From an uncultured Alphaproteobacteria bacterium (lineage in GTDB: Bacteria; Pseudomonadota; Alphaproteobacteria; RF32; CAG-239), in the NCBI GenBank assembly GCA_944390905.1, contig CALXRR010000010.1:1-39981 (forward strand): a stretch of DNA of 39,981 nt, read 5' to 3'. The notes beneath the pieces are model-generated. The model was not told the origin of the DNA and made no database searches. It was given only the letters and a program-made list of their open reading frames with translations. Positions 24,815 to 33,111 of this stretch are shown piece after piece. Position 1 is the first letter of the stretch; every line of letters begins with the position of its first letter. The translations under genes were made by a program, and so were the position numbers.

Positions 24815-25013
24815 ATCACAAATCCCATTCTTAGTAGAGTGGGATTTTTTTGTGGCGGAGATACGCCTCGAACGGCGCAAAAGCTTGTTCTCGTCGGGCA
24901 GAGCTTGCAATTCATCTAGAGCTCATAGTCGGCACTGTCGTGCCTTTATTCGCTAAGATATCATTGGTTTTGCAGAAGAAAACGCCATTTAAAGACGTTT
25001 TCTCTTAGCAACT
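24805..25013 (+). repeat. tRNA-Ser tail element, copy 1 (209 bp)
   Basis: The unit starts with the last 10 bases of tRNA-Ser (CTCTCCGCCA). It continues with a terminator (24821-24851), the tail complement GGCGGAGA (24854-24861), a body, TTTTGCAGA (24968-24976), an 8-bp hairpin (24977-24984 with 24996-25003) and CTTAGCAA (25004-25011). It has the same layout as the tRNA-Leu element at 12577. Frames through it are not credible genes. Confidence 0.85.
24821..24851 (+). terminator. Terminator of tRNA-Ser
   Basis: AATCCCATTCT (24821-24831) and AGAGTGGGATT (24836-24846) form an 11-bp stem with one wobble, a TAGT loop and a T-run. It is repeated in each tail-element copy. Confidence 0.9.
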
Positions 25014-25223
25014 CTCTCCGCCAATCACAAATCCCATTCTTAGTAGAGTGGGATTTTTTTTGTGGCGGAGATACGCCTCGAACGGCGCAAAAGCTTGTTC
25101 TCGTCGGGCAGAGCTTGCAATTCATCTAGAGCTCATAGTCGGCACTGTCGTGCCTTTATTCGCTAAGATATCATTGGTTTTGCAGAAGAAAACGCCATTT
25201 AAAGACGTTTTCTCTTAGCAACT
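25014..25223 (+). repeat. tRNA-Ser tail element, copy 2 (210 bp)
   Basis: This is identical to copy 1 apart from one extra T in the terminator T-run, as far as I can read. That implies recent duplication or continuing homogenisation. Confidence 0.88.
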
Positions 25224-25285
25224 CTCTCCGCCAATCACAAATCCCATTCTTAGTAGAGTGGGATTTTTTTGTGGCGGAGATACGC
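25224..25285 (+). repeat. tRNA-Ser tail element, partial copy 3
   Basis: This copy keeps the tail, the terminator and the complement through GGCGGAGATACGC, and then diverges into the 3' end of crcB on the opposite strand. The terminator could also serve crcB from the other side. Confidence 0.85.
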
Positions 25286-25291
25286 TTTGTT

Positions 25292-25652
25292 TTATAGGTA
25301 TTCAACGAACTTGATGCCGCTAATCAAAAATACAAGGCCTATCAAAATGGAAAGGCTTAAGTACAAAAAGGCTTCAAGGTAATTGTTGCTGTTGATTAAG
25401 GTAGAAAAGTTCAGCAGGTAGGTGGAAAATGTGGTGAAACCACCCAGAAAGCCGGTCATGATAAAAAGTTTTAGTTCCGGTGAAATTTCGGTAAGGTGTT
25501 TTTGGCAATAAGCATAAGCACAGCCGATTAAAAAAAGCACCTAAAACATTTACTAACATTGTTCCCCAATGGAAATTGATTTTTTCACAAGTCAGCCAAC
25601 GGCATACCGATCCGATGCCACCGCTAATGAAAACTCCTAAAAATGAATACAT
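25292..25652 (-). pseudogene. crcB: Fluoride channel CrcB/FluC, frameshifted
   Basis: The N-terminal part (MYSFLGVFISGGIGSVCRWL, then GTMLVNVLGAFF) and the C-terminal part (LIGCAYAYCQK, then FLGGFTTFSTYLLNF) are in two frames of the minus strand. They join at a run of seven T residues (minus strand; + strand 25530-25536). One more T would restore a single protein of about 122 residues, the normal CrcB length, with the conserved GGFTTFSTY motif and four membrane segments. GAGG precedes the ATG. It could be a true mutation, a sequence error or a slippery phase-variable tract. CrcB exports fluoride. No fluoride riboswitch is seen upstream. Confidence 0.85.
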
Positions 25653-25767
25653 TTGTTTACCTCTATAGTTTTTTATGTATTTTGATTTATATTTTGTAAA
25701 GCTGTGTCGTTTTATTTGTATACTTTAAGTGCAAATGTGTTATATAAATAGTTGGGGATGTTAAGTA

Positions 25768-26226
25768 ATGTGGATTTATAACGGAAAATTAAAACTGATA
25801 TTGTCTGAAAGCCAAGGGAGACTCTGTAAAGTGAGCTTTGCTGAGCCTGATGTTTGGGGTGATGAAAAGCAATTAGAATTTAGCCCTTTGATGGCGGTAG
25901 TCTGTCGGCAGTTAGATGAATATTTTGCCGGTGCTCGTAAAGAGTTTGATATCCCATTGTTGTTGCATGGGAGTCCTTTCCAGTTAAAAGTATGGAAGGC
26001 TTTGCAAGCTATACCTTATGGAGAGGTCGTAACTTATAAAGATATTGCCAATAGTATCGGTAATCCTAAAGCAGTGCGGGCGGTAGGTATGGCTAATCAT
26101 TGTAATCCGATTGCCGTGATTGTGCCGTGTCATCGGGTGGTAGGCGTTGGCGGAAAACTGGTAGGCTATGCCGGAGGGGTGGATATAAAGCGATATTTGT
26201 TAAATCTGGAAGATCAAAATAAGTAA
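25768..26226 (+). CDS. ogt: Methylated-DNA--protein-cysteine methyltransferase
   Basis: This suicide enzyme removes O6-methyl groups from guanine in DNA. The 152-residue protein carries the active-site motif IVPCHRVVG with the acceptor Cys121, preceded by the helix-turn-helix region (YKDIANSIGNPKAVRAVGMA). There is no Ada regulatory domain, so it is the Ogt type. GGGGATG lies before the start. It is divergent from crcB and shares a terminator with the convergent transporter gene. Confidence 0.94.
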   Translation: MWIYNGKLKLILSESQGRLCKVSFAEPDVWGDEKQLEFSPLMAVVCRQLDEYFAGARKEFDIPLLLHGSPFQLKVWKALQAIPYGEVVTYKDIANSIGNPKAVRAVGMANHCNPIAVIVPCHRVVGVGGKLVGYAGGVDIKRYLLNLEDQNK

Positions 26227-26256
26227 AGGCTCCGTTTTAATTGCGGAGCCTTTATT
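26225..26256. terminator. Bidirectional terminator between ogt and the sugar transporter
   Basis: AAAGGCTCCG (26225-26234) and CGGAGCCTTT (26244-26253) form a perfect 10-bp stem with a 9-base loop between convergent genes. It overlaps the ogt stop codon. Confidence 0.88.
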
Positions 26257-26260
26257 GGGG

Positions 26261-27643
26261 TTAGAATTTGCGGGCAGGTACCCGATTCTTCCAGTTGAGT
26301 TCAATTTGCTCAAGTGAGCGGCCTTTGGTCTCGGGCAGAAAGTAATAAGTAAAGAACAAGCTTATGATTCCTATAAAACCGAAAATCCAGAAGGTGTAGG
26401 CTTCGCCGATGGTTTTAAGTAAAGTCGGAAAAGTCAAGGCGACGATGAAGTTGAAACCAAAGTTGGCCATGGTGGCAATACTCATGGCTGTGCCTCTTAT
26501 CTTGAGCGGCATGATTTCGGAAATAACAATCCAGCCAATCGGTCCTAATGAGAAGGCAAAGCATGCAATAAAGGTGATTATACTGGCTACGGCTACCCAT
26601 TTGAGGTTGTCACCCAAAAATTCAGTAAAATAGAAAGAGCCTCCAAGGGCAAACAAACTAATGGTCAAACCTGTTAAACCGATATAAAGCAATGGTTTGC
26701 GACCGATTTTGTCAGTATAGAAAATGGCGACAAAGGTCATAACAAAGTTGACAACCCCGACGCCGATAGTGGCATATAGGGCGCCTATGGTGTCTGTAAA
26801 GCCGGCAGCCTTAAAAATGGTGGCTGTATAGTAGATGATGTTGTTAATACCGGTGCAAATTTGCATGAACATAACACCTACACCAACCAAAACTGGGGTA
26901 AGCATCCAGCTTTCGAAGACTTTTTTGGCTTTCTTTTGTTTTTTTTGCGGAGTTAAGGTGATCTTGATTTCAGCAATGTGTTTATCAGCATCGGCTTCAG
27001 GCTCAATCTTTTGGAAAATGGCCTTGGCTTCGTCATCACGCTTCTTGCTGATGAGCCAGCGCGGAGTGTCGCCCAAAAAGCTGATGCCGATTAGCAAAAT
27101 TGCTGCCGGAATTAAACCAGCACCAAGCATCCAGCGCCAGTTGTAGTCAGTATTGGCAAAAATGCGGTTGATAAGATAAGAGAACAAAATGCCGGCGGTA
27201 ATGGCTAACTGATATAGTGATACCAACATGCCGCGGACTTTTTGCGGAGAAAGTTCAGACAGATAAAGCGGAATAACAAAGTTTACCATACCTATGGCCA
27301 AGCCTAAAATCATGCGGCCGGCTATCAGCCAAAAGGCACTGGGTGCAAAACCGCAGAGAATCGAACCTACGGCAAATATAATGCCGGTGGCGATAATAAC
27401 TTTTTTGCGGCCGTAGACGTCAGCCAAAACTCCGTTGCTGGCGGCGCCTAGTACGGCTCCGACCAGGGCTGATGAAACTACCCAGCCTTGCTCAAGCGTG
27501 GTGAGCGGCCAGGTGTCGTTAATAAACAAAAGGGCTCCAGAAATGACTCCGGTATCAAAACCGGACAGAAGCCCTCCAAGTGATGCTACGCCGGCTATAA
27601 TATAAAGCCAAACGTGCTTAATTTTTTGGGTTGCAGTTGCCAT
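26261..27643 (-). CDS. Sugar porter family MFS transporter
   Basis: This is a 460-residue, 12-segment major facilitator transporter of the sugar porter family, likely a proton-coupled monosaccharide symporter of the inner membrane. Signatures are GFDTGVISGALLFI in the first segment, the DVYGRKK loop after segment 2, PRWLISKKR before the central loop, DKIGRKPLL after segment 8 and PETKGRSLEQIE at the end. The long central cytoplasmic loop holds a lysine-rich stretch. Its own-strand GGAG lies before the ATG. The specific sugar (xylose, arabinose, galactose or glucose) cannot be decided. It is divergent from the transglycosylase gene. Confidence 0.93.
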   Translation of the reverse strand: MATATQKIKHVWLYIIAGVASLGGLLSGFDTGVISGALLFINDTWPLTTLEQGWVVSSALVGAVLGAASNGVLADVYGRKKVIIATGIIFAVGSILCGFAPSAFWLIAGRMILGLAIGMVNFVIPLYLSELSPQKVRGMLVSLYQLAITAGILFSYLINRIFANTDYNWRWMLGAGLIPAAILLIGISFLGDTPRWLISKKRDDEAKAIFQKIEPEADADKHIAEIKITLTPQKKQKKAKKVFESWMLTPVLVGVGVMFMQICTGINNIIYYTATIFKAAGFTDTIGALYATIGVGVVNFVMTFVAIFYTDKIGRKPLLYIGLTGLTISLFALGGSFYFTEFLGDNLKWVAVASIITFIACFAFSLGPIGWIVISEIMPLKIRGTAMSIATMANFGFNFIVALTFPTLLKTIGEAYTFWIFGFIGIISLFFTYYFLPETKGRSLEQIELNWKNRVPARKF

Positions 27644-27781
27644 ATCTAATCTCCGGATAATATAAAAATACTCAACTCTGTTATTCTAACACAAATTCTT
27701 TTGAGAATAAATATAATATTTTTTAACATTTCGCGTTTAAGTTATAAAAGAGCAGAATCATGGCTATGGAGGGGATTGTAA

Positions 27782-29101
27782 ATGTGGAAAAAGTCAGCCT
27801 TATGGTTGGGATGTATGATGTTTGCAGGGCAAACAGTGTGGGCAGCGGAAGAGATTAAAGTGCCCGAAGAATATGCTATATGGCTGAAAAATCTTAAAAA
27901 TGAAATGGTTGAAAAGGGAATCTCCAAAAAAACGGTAGATACGGTTTTTGCTCCGAATTATTATCATCCCAAACCAGAAGCGGTGCAAATTGACCGTAAG
28001 CAAGCTGAATTTGTTTTAACATCAAATGAATATCTTAATAAAGTGCTATCTGCTAAAAAAATCTCAGAAGGACAGAGACAGTATAAAGAATTGTACCCCT
28101 TGTTTAGGGATATGGAGAAAAAATACGGAGTACCTTTTGAATATATTGTGGCATTTTGGGGAATGGAGACTTATTATGGTAAAATCTTCGGTAATTTTCA
28201 GGTGATTGAAACTCTGACCGTGCTGAGCTATGATAATCGTCGTCCAAAGTTCTTTAAAAATGAGCTGTATCAGGCTTTGAAAATTGTTGATGAACAAGGA
28301 ATCGATTTTACAAAAATGGAGGGATCTTGGGCTGGAGCTATGGGGCACTTCCAGTTTATGCCATCAACTTTTAATGCTTATGGCGTGGATTATAATGGAG
28401 ATGGTAAAATAGATATTTGGCATTCGTTTGAAGATGCGGCTGGATCTGCTGCAAACTATTTGTCGGATATCGGCTGGAAGAAAAATCTGCCATGGGGGGC
28501 TGAAGTAAAACTACCGTGGAATTTTGATTATGCTTTGAGTGGAAGAAATATTCGTAAAAAACTTAAAGAATGGAAAAGAATCGGGGTGATTGTTCCTGCT
28601 GATAAAGCAAAAATGATTGGTGATGAAACCGAGGTGTCAATTATTGTGCCGGAGGGTAAAAAAGGGCACGCATATTTGATAACCGATAATTTCAGAAAAA
28701 TTATGGTGTGGAATCGCTCAGAAAATTATGCTTTGGCGGTCGGAATGTTGGCTGATTATATAAAGTCGGGCAAAAAATGGAAGCCGGTATCTCAGCATGA
28801 GGCCGTGAAGGTAAAAACAGATGATGTTTTGAAGGTACAGGCTTTTTTGAATAAAATCGGCTGGGAAGAGCTTGATGAAGACGGAAAATTGGGGGCTAAG
28901 ACCCGTGAGGCTATTAAAAAAGTCCAGAAAAAAGCCAGAATGCCTCAAGACGGGTATCCGGACTATCAATTTTTGCAAAAAATTAACAACTACAATCCAA
29001 AGGTTGGTTTTAGTGTTCCGGTACAACCTAAAAAATCAGCAAAACCGGATGTGCAAAAGAAAAAACAGTCTTTACGAACTGATAAAAACAAGTTAAATTG
29101 A
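27782..29101 (+). CDS. Lytic murein transglycosylase, MltB/SLT_2 type, with peptidoglycan-binding domain
   Basis: This periplasmic enzyme cleaves the MurNAc-GlcNAc bond with formation of 1,6-anhydroMurNAc. Residues 1-22 form a signal peptide ending WAAEE. The catalytic domain spans about 30-330 with the catalytic glutamate E129 in FWGMETYYGK. GAMGHFQFMPSTF and DYNGDGKIDIW are also typical of the SLT_2 family. A peptidoglycan-binding domain follows (about 345-400, VLKVQAFLNKIGW). The end is lysine-rich. GGAGGGGA precedes the ATG. It is followed by rlpA, also a septal/cell-wall protein. Confidence 0.93.
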   Translation: MWKKSALWLGCMMFAGQTVWAAEEIKVPEEYAIWLKNLKNEMVEKGISKKTVDTVFAPNYYHPKPEAVQIDRKQAEFVLTSNEYLNKVLSAKKISEGQRQYKELYPLFRDMEKKYGVPFEYIVAFWGMETYYGKIFGNFQVIETLTVLSYDNRRPKFFKNELYQALKIVDEQGIDFTKMEGSWAGAMGHFQFMPSTFNAYGVDYNGDGKIDIWHSFEDAAGSAANYLSDIGWKKNLPWGAEVKLPWNFDYALSGRNIRKKLKEWKRIGVIVPADKAKMIGDETEVSIIVPEGKKGHAYLITDNFRKIMVWNRSENYALAVGMLADYIKSGKKWKPVSQHEAVKVKTDDVLKVQAFLNKIGWEELDEDGKLGAKTREAIKKVQKKARMPQDGYPDYQFLQKINNYNPKVGFSVPVQPKKSAKPDVQKKKQSLRTDKNKLN

Positions 29102-29141
29102 TGGAAAATTTGTGAACCTTAAAATTGGCAGGAATAAAAAA

Positions 29142-30125
29142 ATGTCTCTGGGAAAATTGCAGTTTTTGCCCATCGCGGCTTTGTTATTGCTTTCTGGTTG
29201 TGCCTCTGATGAAGTGGATTTGAAGTCATCCCCATATACACAGGCGGCAACAATTAAAGATATGGGTGGAACATATAAAATAGGGAAGCCTTATCAGATT
29301 ATGGGACAATGGTATTATCCGAAAGAAGATTATAATTATTCTGAGGAGGGTATTGCTTCTTGGTATGGTGAGGATTTTCATGAAAAAACAACTGCTAACG
29401 GTGAAGAGTATAATATGAATACTTTAACGGCGGCTCATAGAACTTTGCCGTTGCCGTCCATTGTTAGGGTTACAAATTTGGAAAATGGGCGCTCGTTAGT
29501 GCTAAGAGTGAATGACCGTGGGCCTTATGCTAAAAACAGAATTATTGATATTTCTAAACGCGGTGCCGAGTTGTTGGGTTTTAAGACCAAGGGAACGGCT
29601 AAGGTAAGAGTTGAGATTTTGGCAAAAGAAAGTGTGGCTTTGAAGCAGGCTTTATTAGAACAGGATTTTGAGCCTAATTATGCTTTGTATAATGCAAAGT
29701 CAGAGGCTTTTAATCAGGAAGTGCCGCCGCCGTCATCAATGTTGCCGGAAGTACAGCAGGCTCAGCTTAATGGAGACAGAAATTATTTGGTAGGTGCCGG
29801 AAATCCTCAAAATCAGGTTCAATCGGAAGAAAAAGTTACTATTGTATCAAGGGAAGAGGTTAAGGTGCCGGTTATGCAAGCGGCAGGAGGGCGGAAGTTC
29901 TTTGTGCAGGCGGGGGCTTTTTTGAAGCAGGAATCGGCAAAGCGTTTGTCTTCCCAATTATCTAGGGTTGGTGAAGTGAATTTGACGCAAGCTACCGTTA
30001 ACGGTAATCCGTTTTATAGGGTGCGTTTGGGGCCTTATAACGATGAAGGCGAGGCTGAGGTAGCTTTAGGAAAATTAAGAAATTATGGTATTAATGATGC
30101 CAGAATTGTTAAAGATGTTGATTAA
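29142..30125 (+). CDS. rlpA: Septal ring lytic transglycosylase RlpA family lipoprotein
   Basis: This 327-residue lipoprotein has the lipobox LLSGC with Cys20. The double-psi beta-barrel domain follows (about 75-165): GIASWYGEDFHEKTTANGE, MNTLTAAHRTLPLPS, VRVNDRGPY and IIDISKRGAE. A C-terminal SPOR domain (from FFVQAGAFL to the end) targets denuded septal glycan. The ATG at 29142 is preceded by AGGA; a GTG at 29112 without a ribosome binding site is rejected. Its stop overlaps the ATG of the carboxypeptidase gene, indicating coupled translation. Confidence 0.94.
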   Translation: MSLGKLQFLPIAALLLLSGCASDEVDLKSSPYTQAATIKDMGGTYKIGKPYQIMGQWYYPKEDYNYSEEGIASWYGEDFHEKTTANGEEYNMNTLTAAHRTLPLPSIVRVTNLENGRSLVLRVNDRGPYAKNRIIDISKRGAELLGFKTKGTAKVRVEILAKESVALKQALLEQDFEPNYALYNAKSEAFNQEVPPPSSMLPEVQQAQLNGDRNYLVGAGNPQNQVQSEEKVTIVSREEVKVPVMQAAGGRKFFVQAGAFLKQESAKRLSSQLSRVGEVNLTQATVNGNPFYRVRLGPYNDEGEAEVALGKLRNYGINDARIVKDVD

Positions 30126-31297
30126 TGGTGGGGGCTTTGAAAGTGATGATGTGGAATAAATCTTTTGCTACAGTGCTGTTGATGTCATCAATTTGTGGAT
30201 TTGTATGCAATGCATATGCCGTGGAAACAAAGGCTAAAAATGCAATTTTGATGGATTATGAAACCGGACAATACCTATATACTAAGGATCATAAAAAGAT
30301 GGTGCCGCCGGCTTCAATGAGTAAGTTGATGACAGTATATATGATTTTTGACAAGCTAAAAGATGGTTCATTGTCGCTGGATGATACTTTTACGGTGAGT
30401 GAAAATGCTTGGCGAAAAGGCGGAGCTGCCAGCGGTGGATCAACGATGTTTTTGAAAATCGGGCAGAAGGTGAGAGTTGAGGACTTGATTAAGGGTATTT
30501 TAATCCAATCAGGAAACGATGCTTGTATTGTGGCGGCTGAGAATATTTCCGGAACAGAAGAGGATTTTGCCGCGCAGATGAATATTAAAGCTAAAAGATT
30601 GGGATTGAATAATAGTTCTTTTGTTAATTCGACCGGATTGCCCGACCCTGAACAAAAAATGTCAATGGAAGATTTGGCTATATTGGCAAAGGCGATTATT
30701 GATGAGTTTCCGGAGTTCTATCATTTGTTTTCAGAAAAATATTTTACTTATAACGGAATTCGTCAGGGAAACAGAAATCCATTATTATACAGCATGTCTA
30801 ATGCTGATGGTATGAAGACCGGACACACCGAAGAAGCAGGATTTTGTTTGACGGCAACGGCTAAGCGTGGTGATAGGCGCCTTATTGAAGTCATGAGCGG
30901 AATGAAGAGCAATAAAGAACGCTCTGAAGAAGCAGAAAAGTTGATGAACTGGGGATTTAGAGAGTTTGACAATTATGATGTATTGCAGAAAGGGCAAAAA
31001 GTAGCAACCGTGCCGGTATGGTTTGGGACTGAGCCTGATGTGGAGTTGTTAGTAAGTCAGGATTTGGTTCGTACCATTGCCAGAAGTGATGTGGTAAATA
31101 CCAAATTGGTTGCGGTTTATGACAAGCCGGTTGCGGCTCCGGTAGAAGCAGGACAAAAACTGGGAGTAGTCAGAGTGGAAGTTCCGAACATGGAGACTAT
31201 TGAGGTTCCGTTGGTGGCTGCTAAATCGGTTAGTGAGCTTGGGTTCTTTGGTAGAATTAAAGAAAATATGAAGTATTTGTTGTTCGGAGCTAACTAA
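30125..31297 (+). CDS. D-alanyl-D-alanine carboxypeptidase (PBP5/6 type)
   Basis: This removes the terminal D-Ala of pentapeptide stems. All three penicillin-binding motifs are present: SMSK at 64-67, SGN at 129-131 and KTG at 231-233. A signal peptide ends near NAYA (about 32). The C-terminal beta domain (about 290-375) and an amphipathic tail that would anchor it to the membrane match the PBP5 layout. The start codon lies in the rlpA stop; ATGs at 30146 and 30149 are alternatives. tmk starts within its own stop codon. Confidence 0.94.
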   Translation: MVGALKVMMWNKSFATVLLMSSICGFVCNAYAVETKAKNAILMDYETGQYLYTKDHKKMVPPASMSKLMTVYMIFDKLKDGSLSLDDTFTVSENAWRKGGAASGGSTMFLKIGQKVRVEDLIKGILIQSGNDACIVAAENISGTEEDFAAQMNIKAKRLGLNNSSFVNSTGLPDPEQKMSMEDLAILAKAIIDEFPEFYHLFSEKYFTYNGIRQGNRNPLLYSMSNADGMKTGHTEEAGFCLTATAKRGDRRLIEVMSGMKSNKERSEEAEKLMNWGFREFDNYDVLQKGQKVATVPVWFGTEPDVELLVSQDLVRTIARSDVVNTKLVAVYDKPVAAPVEAGQKLGVVRVEVPNMETIEVPLVAAKSVSELGFFGRIKENMKYLLFGAN

Positions 31298-32034
31298 TGG
31301 CCTCATTAAAAGGAAAAGTGGCTACACCAAGAGGAATTGATGGTGAAAAAGAACAGCAAATGGAATTGTTTCCGGAATGTAAAATTCCGACAAGGGGGAT
31401 GTTTATTACATTTGAAGGAGGAGAAGGTACCGGAAAATCAACCCAAATAAAGCTGTTGTCGGATTATTTGCATTCAATACAGATTAATAATATTCAGACT
31501 AAAGAGCCGGGTGGAACAGAAGTTGGTTTGGAATTGCGAAAGCTATTGGTTACCGGCGATAAGGATAAGTTTGATGCCGTGGCCGAGGCTTTGCTTTATT
31601 ATGCTGACAGAAGAATTCATCTGACGACAAAAGTATGGCCGGCTTTGAAGGATAAAACATGGGTATTGAGCGATAGATTTGCAGATTCAACCGTGGCTTA
31701 TCAATATTATGGCTATGATAAGCGTGTCGACAGAAAGTTGTTAGATGAATTATATACGGTTGCAGTTGGGGATTTTAAGCCTGATTTAACTATATTATTG
31801 GATTTGGACCCCAAGATAGGATTAGAGCGCTCTTTTAAAAAAGCTATGGGAATGCAAACTAAAGAGACTCGTCATGAAAGCAGAGGGTTGAAGTTTCATA
31901 CTAATTTGCGTAAAGGTTATTTGGAAATAGCAAAATCAGAGCCGGAGCGTTTTGTTGTGCTTGATGCCAATAAATCTATTGAACGACTGCATATGGATAT
32001 TGTTCAGCTGGTTAAGGAAAGGTTTAAGTTGTAG
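31297..32034 (+). CDS. tmk: Thymidylate kinase with an N-terminal extension
   Basis: Thymidylate kinase phosphorylates dTMP to dTDP. The P-loop GGEGTGKST lies at 41-49, the substrate motif EPGGTE at 70-75 and DRF at 126-128. At 245 residues it is longer than the usual ~210 because of about 33 extra residues before the first strand (MFITFEGG). The ATG overlapping the upstream stop fits the tight operon. Internal ATGs at 31360 and 31399 lack good ribosome binding sites. The extension may be real or simply a result of coupling. holB follows 3 bases later. Confidence 0.94.
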   Translation: MASLKGKVATPRGIDGEKEQQMELFPECKIPTRGMFITFEGGEGTGKSTQIKLLSDYLHSIQINNIQTKEPGGTEVGLELRKLLVTGDKDKFDAVAEALLYYADRRIHLTTKVWPALKDKTWVLSDRFADSTVAYQYYGYDKRVDRKLLDELYTVAVGDFKPDLTILLDLDPKIGLERSFKKAMGMQTKETRHESRGLKFHTNLRKGYLEIAKSEPERFVVLDANKSIERLHMDIVQLVKERFKL

Positions 32035-32037
32035 GAT

Positions 32038-33102
32038 ATGAGTACTGACGAGACGCTTGGTGATGATTGTCTTCCGCGACGGAATTCGTTTTTGCTTGGG
32101 CATGAATATGCGGAAAAAATGCTACTCGATGCTTGGAAAAACAATTCTTTGCATAATTCGTGGTTGATTACCGGAATTGAGGGTATCGGAAAGGCTACAT
32201 TAGCTTATCGTTTTGCCAGATTTTTGTTGTATGCTGATGAAAACAAAAAAGAATCTTATACGACTTTGAATGTGCCTGAAGATAGTCAGGCGTTTCGCTT
32301 GGTGGCTAATGATGCTCATCCGGATTTGAAAGTGTTGGAGCGTGATTATACCGAAACTGACAGAAAAAAGGTGATGAAGGCCATTAAAGACGGTGAAGCA
32401 ATGTCTGATGAAGAGTTGAAAGGACTGAAAAAGTCGGCTTTTATCAGAGTTGATGATGTGCGCACCATTAATGAGTTTTTGAGCAAAAAGTCGTCTAATG
32501 ATGGGTGGCGTGTGGTAATTATTGATAGTGTTGATGATATGAACGCGGCCAGCGCTAATGCAGTATTGAAAATTTTGGAAGAGCCACCGGCTAAGGCTTT
32601 GATGCTGTTGGTCTCACATAATCCGAATCGATTGTTGCCGACTATCAGGTCGCGTTGTGCCAAGCTTAATATGCAACCACTAGATGAAAATAATGTGGCG
32701 TCCTTGTTGCGGAGATATCGTCCTGATACTGAGGAAAAAGCAGTGAAGGAGTTGGCGCATTTGTCATCGGGAAGCATCGGCAAGGCTTTAACCTTCTTAG
32801 ATAAAGGGGCTATGGATATATATGCGAGGATGCTTGATATCCTTAAAAGCGGAAAAAACTTTAAGCTTGCTGATATGATTGAGTTTTGCGACTCTACGGT
32901 GAAAGACGAGGACTGTTTCTACTTGGTGCAAGAGCTATTGTTGAAATATCTTGCCGAAAATATACGTACGTGTCATAATATGGAAGCTATGCTTGAAATG
33001 TGGGAAAAAGCAAATCATTCTTTTGACGAAGCCGATAGATTGAATCTGGATAAAAAACAGGTTATGCTGAATGTGTTATATAGTATTTGTAAGGTAGTTT
33101 AG
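32038..33102 (+). CDS. holB: DNA polymerase III subunit delta-prime
   Basis: This is the clamp-loader delta-prime subunit, an AAA+ protein that helps load the sliding clamp. The 354-residue protein has GIEGIGKAT at 46-53, the Walker B-like VIIDSVDDMN, the sensor segment VLKILEEPPAKALMLLVSHNPNRLLPTIRSRC, and a helical C-terminal domain. Position between tmk and tatD is the usual alphaproteobacterial order. The start is 3 bases after the tmk stop. An insertion (about 80-140) rich in charged residues occupies the zinc-binding region, and no cysteine cluster is visible there. Confidence 0.93.
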   Translation: MSTDETLGDDCLPRRNSFLLGHEYAEKMLLDAWKNNSLHNSWLITGIEGIGKATLAYRFARFLLYADENKKESYTTLNVPEDSQAFRLVANDAHPDLKVLERDYTETDRKKVMKAIKDGEAMSDEELKGLKKSAFIRVDDVRTINEFLSKKSSNDGWRVVIIDSVDDMNAASANAVLKILEEPPAKALMLLVSHNPNRLLPTIRSRCAKLNMQPLDENNVASLLRRYRPDTEEKAVKELAHLSSGSIGKALTFLDKGAMDIYARMLDILKSGKNFKLADMIEFCDSTVKDEDCFYLVQELLLKYLAENIRTCHNMEAMLEMWEKANHSFDEADRLNLDKKQVMLNVLYSICKVV

Positions 33103-33111
33103 GGATTAAAA

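Noticed and set aside
24599..24910. Frames across tRNA-Ser and its tail element on both strands
   Set aside because: They run through the tRNA and terminators and are by-products of the repeat. No start site or family match is visible.
24805..25285. Integrated phage or genomic island at tRNA-Ser
   Set aside because: The direct repeats enclose only about 210 bp each, with no integrase or cargo gene between them.
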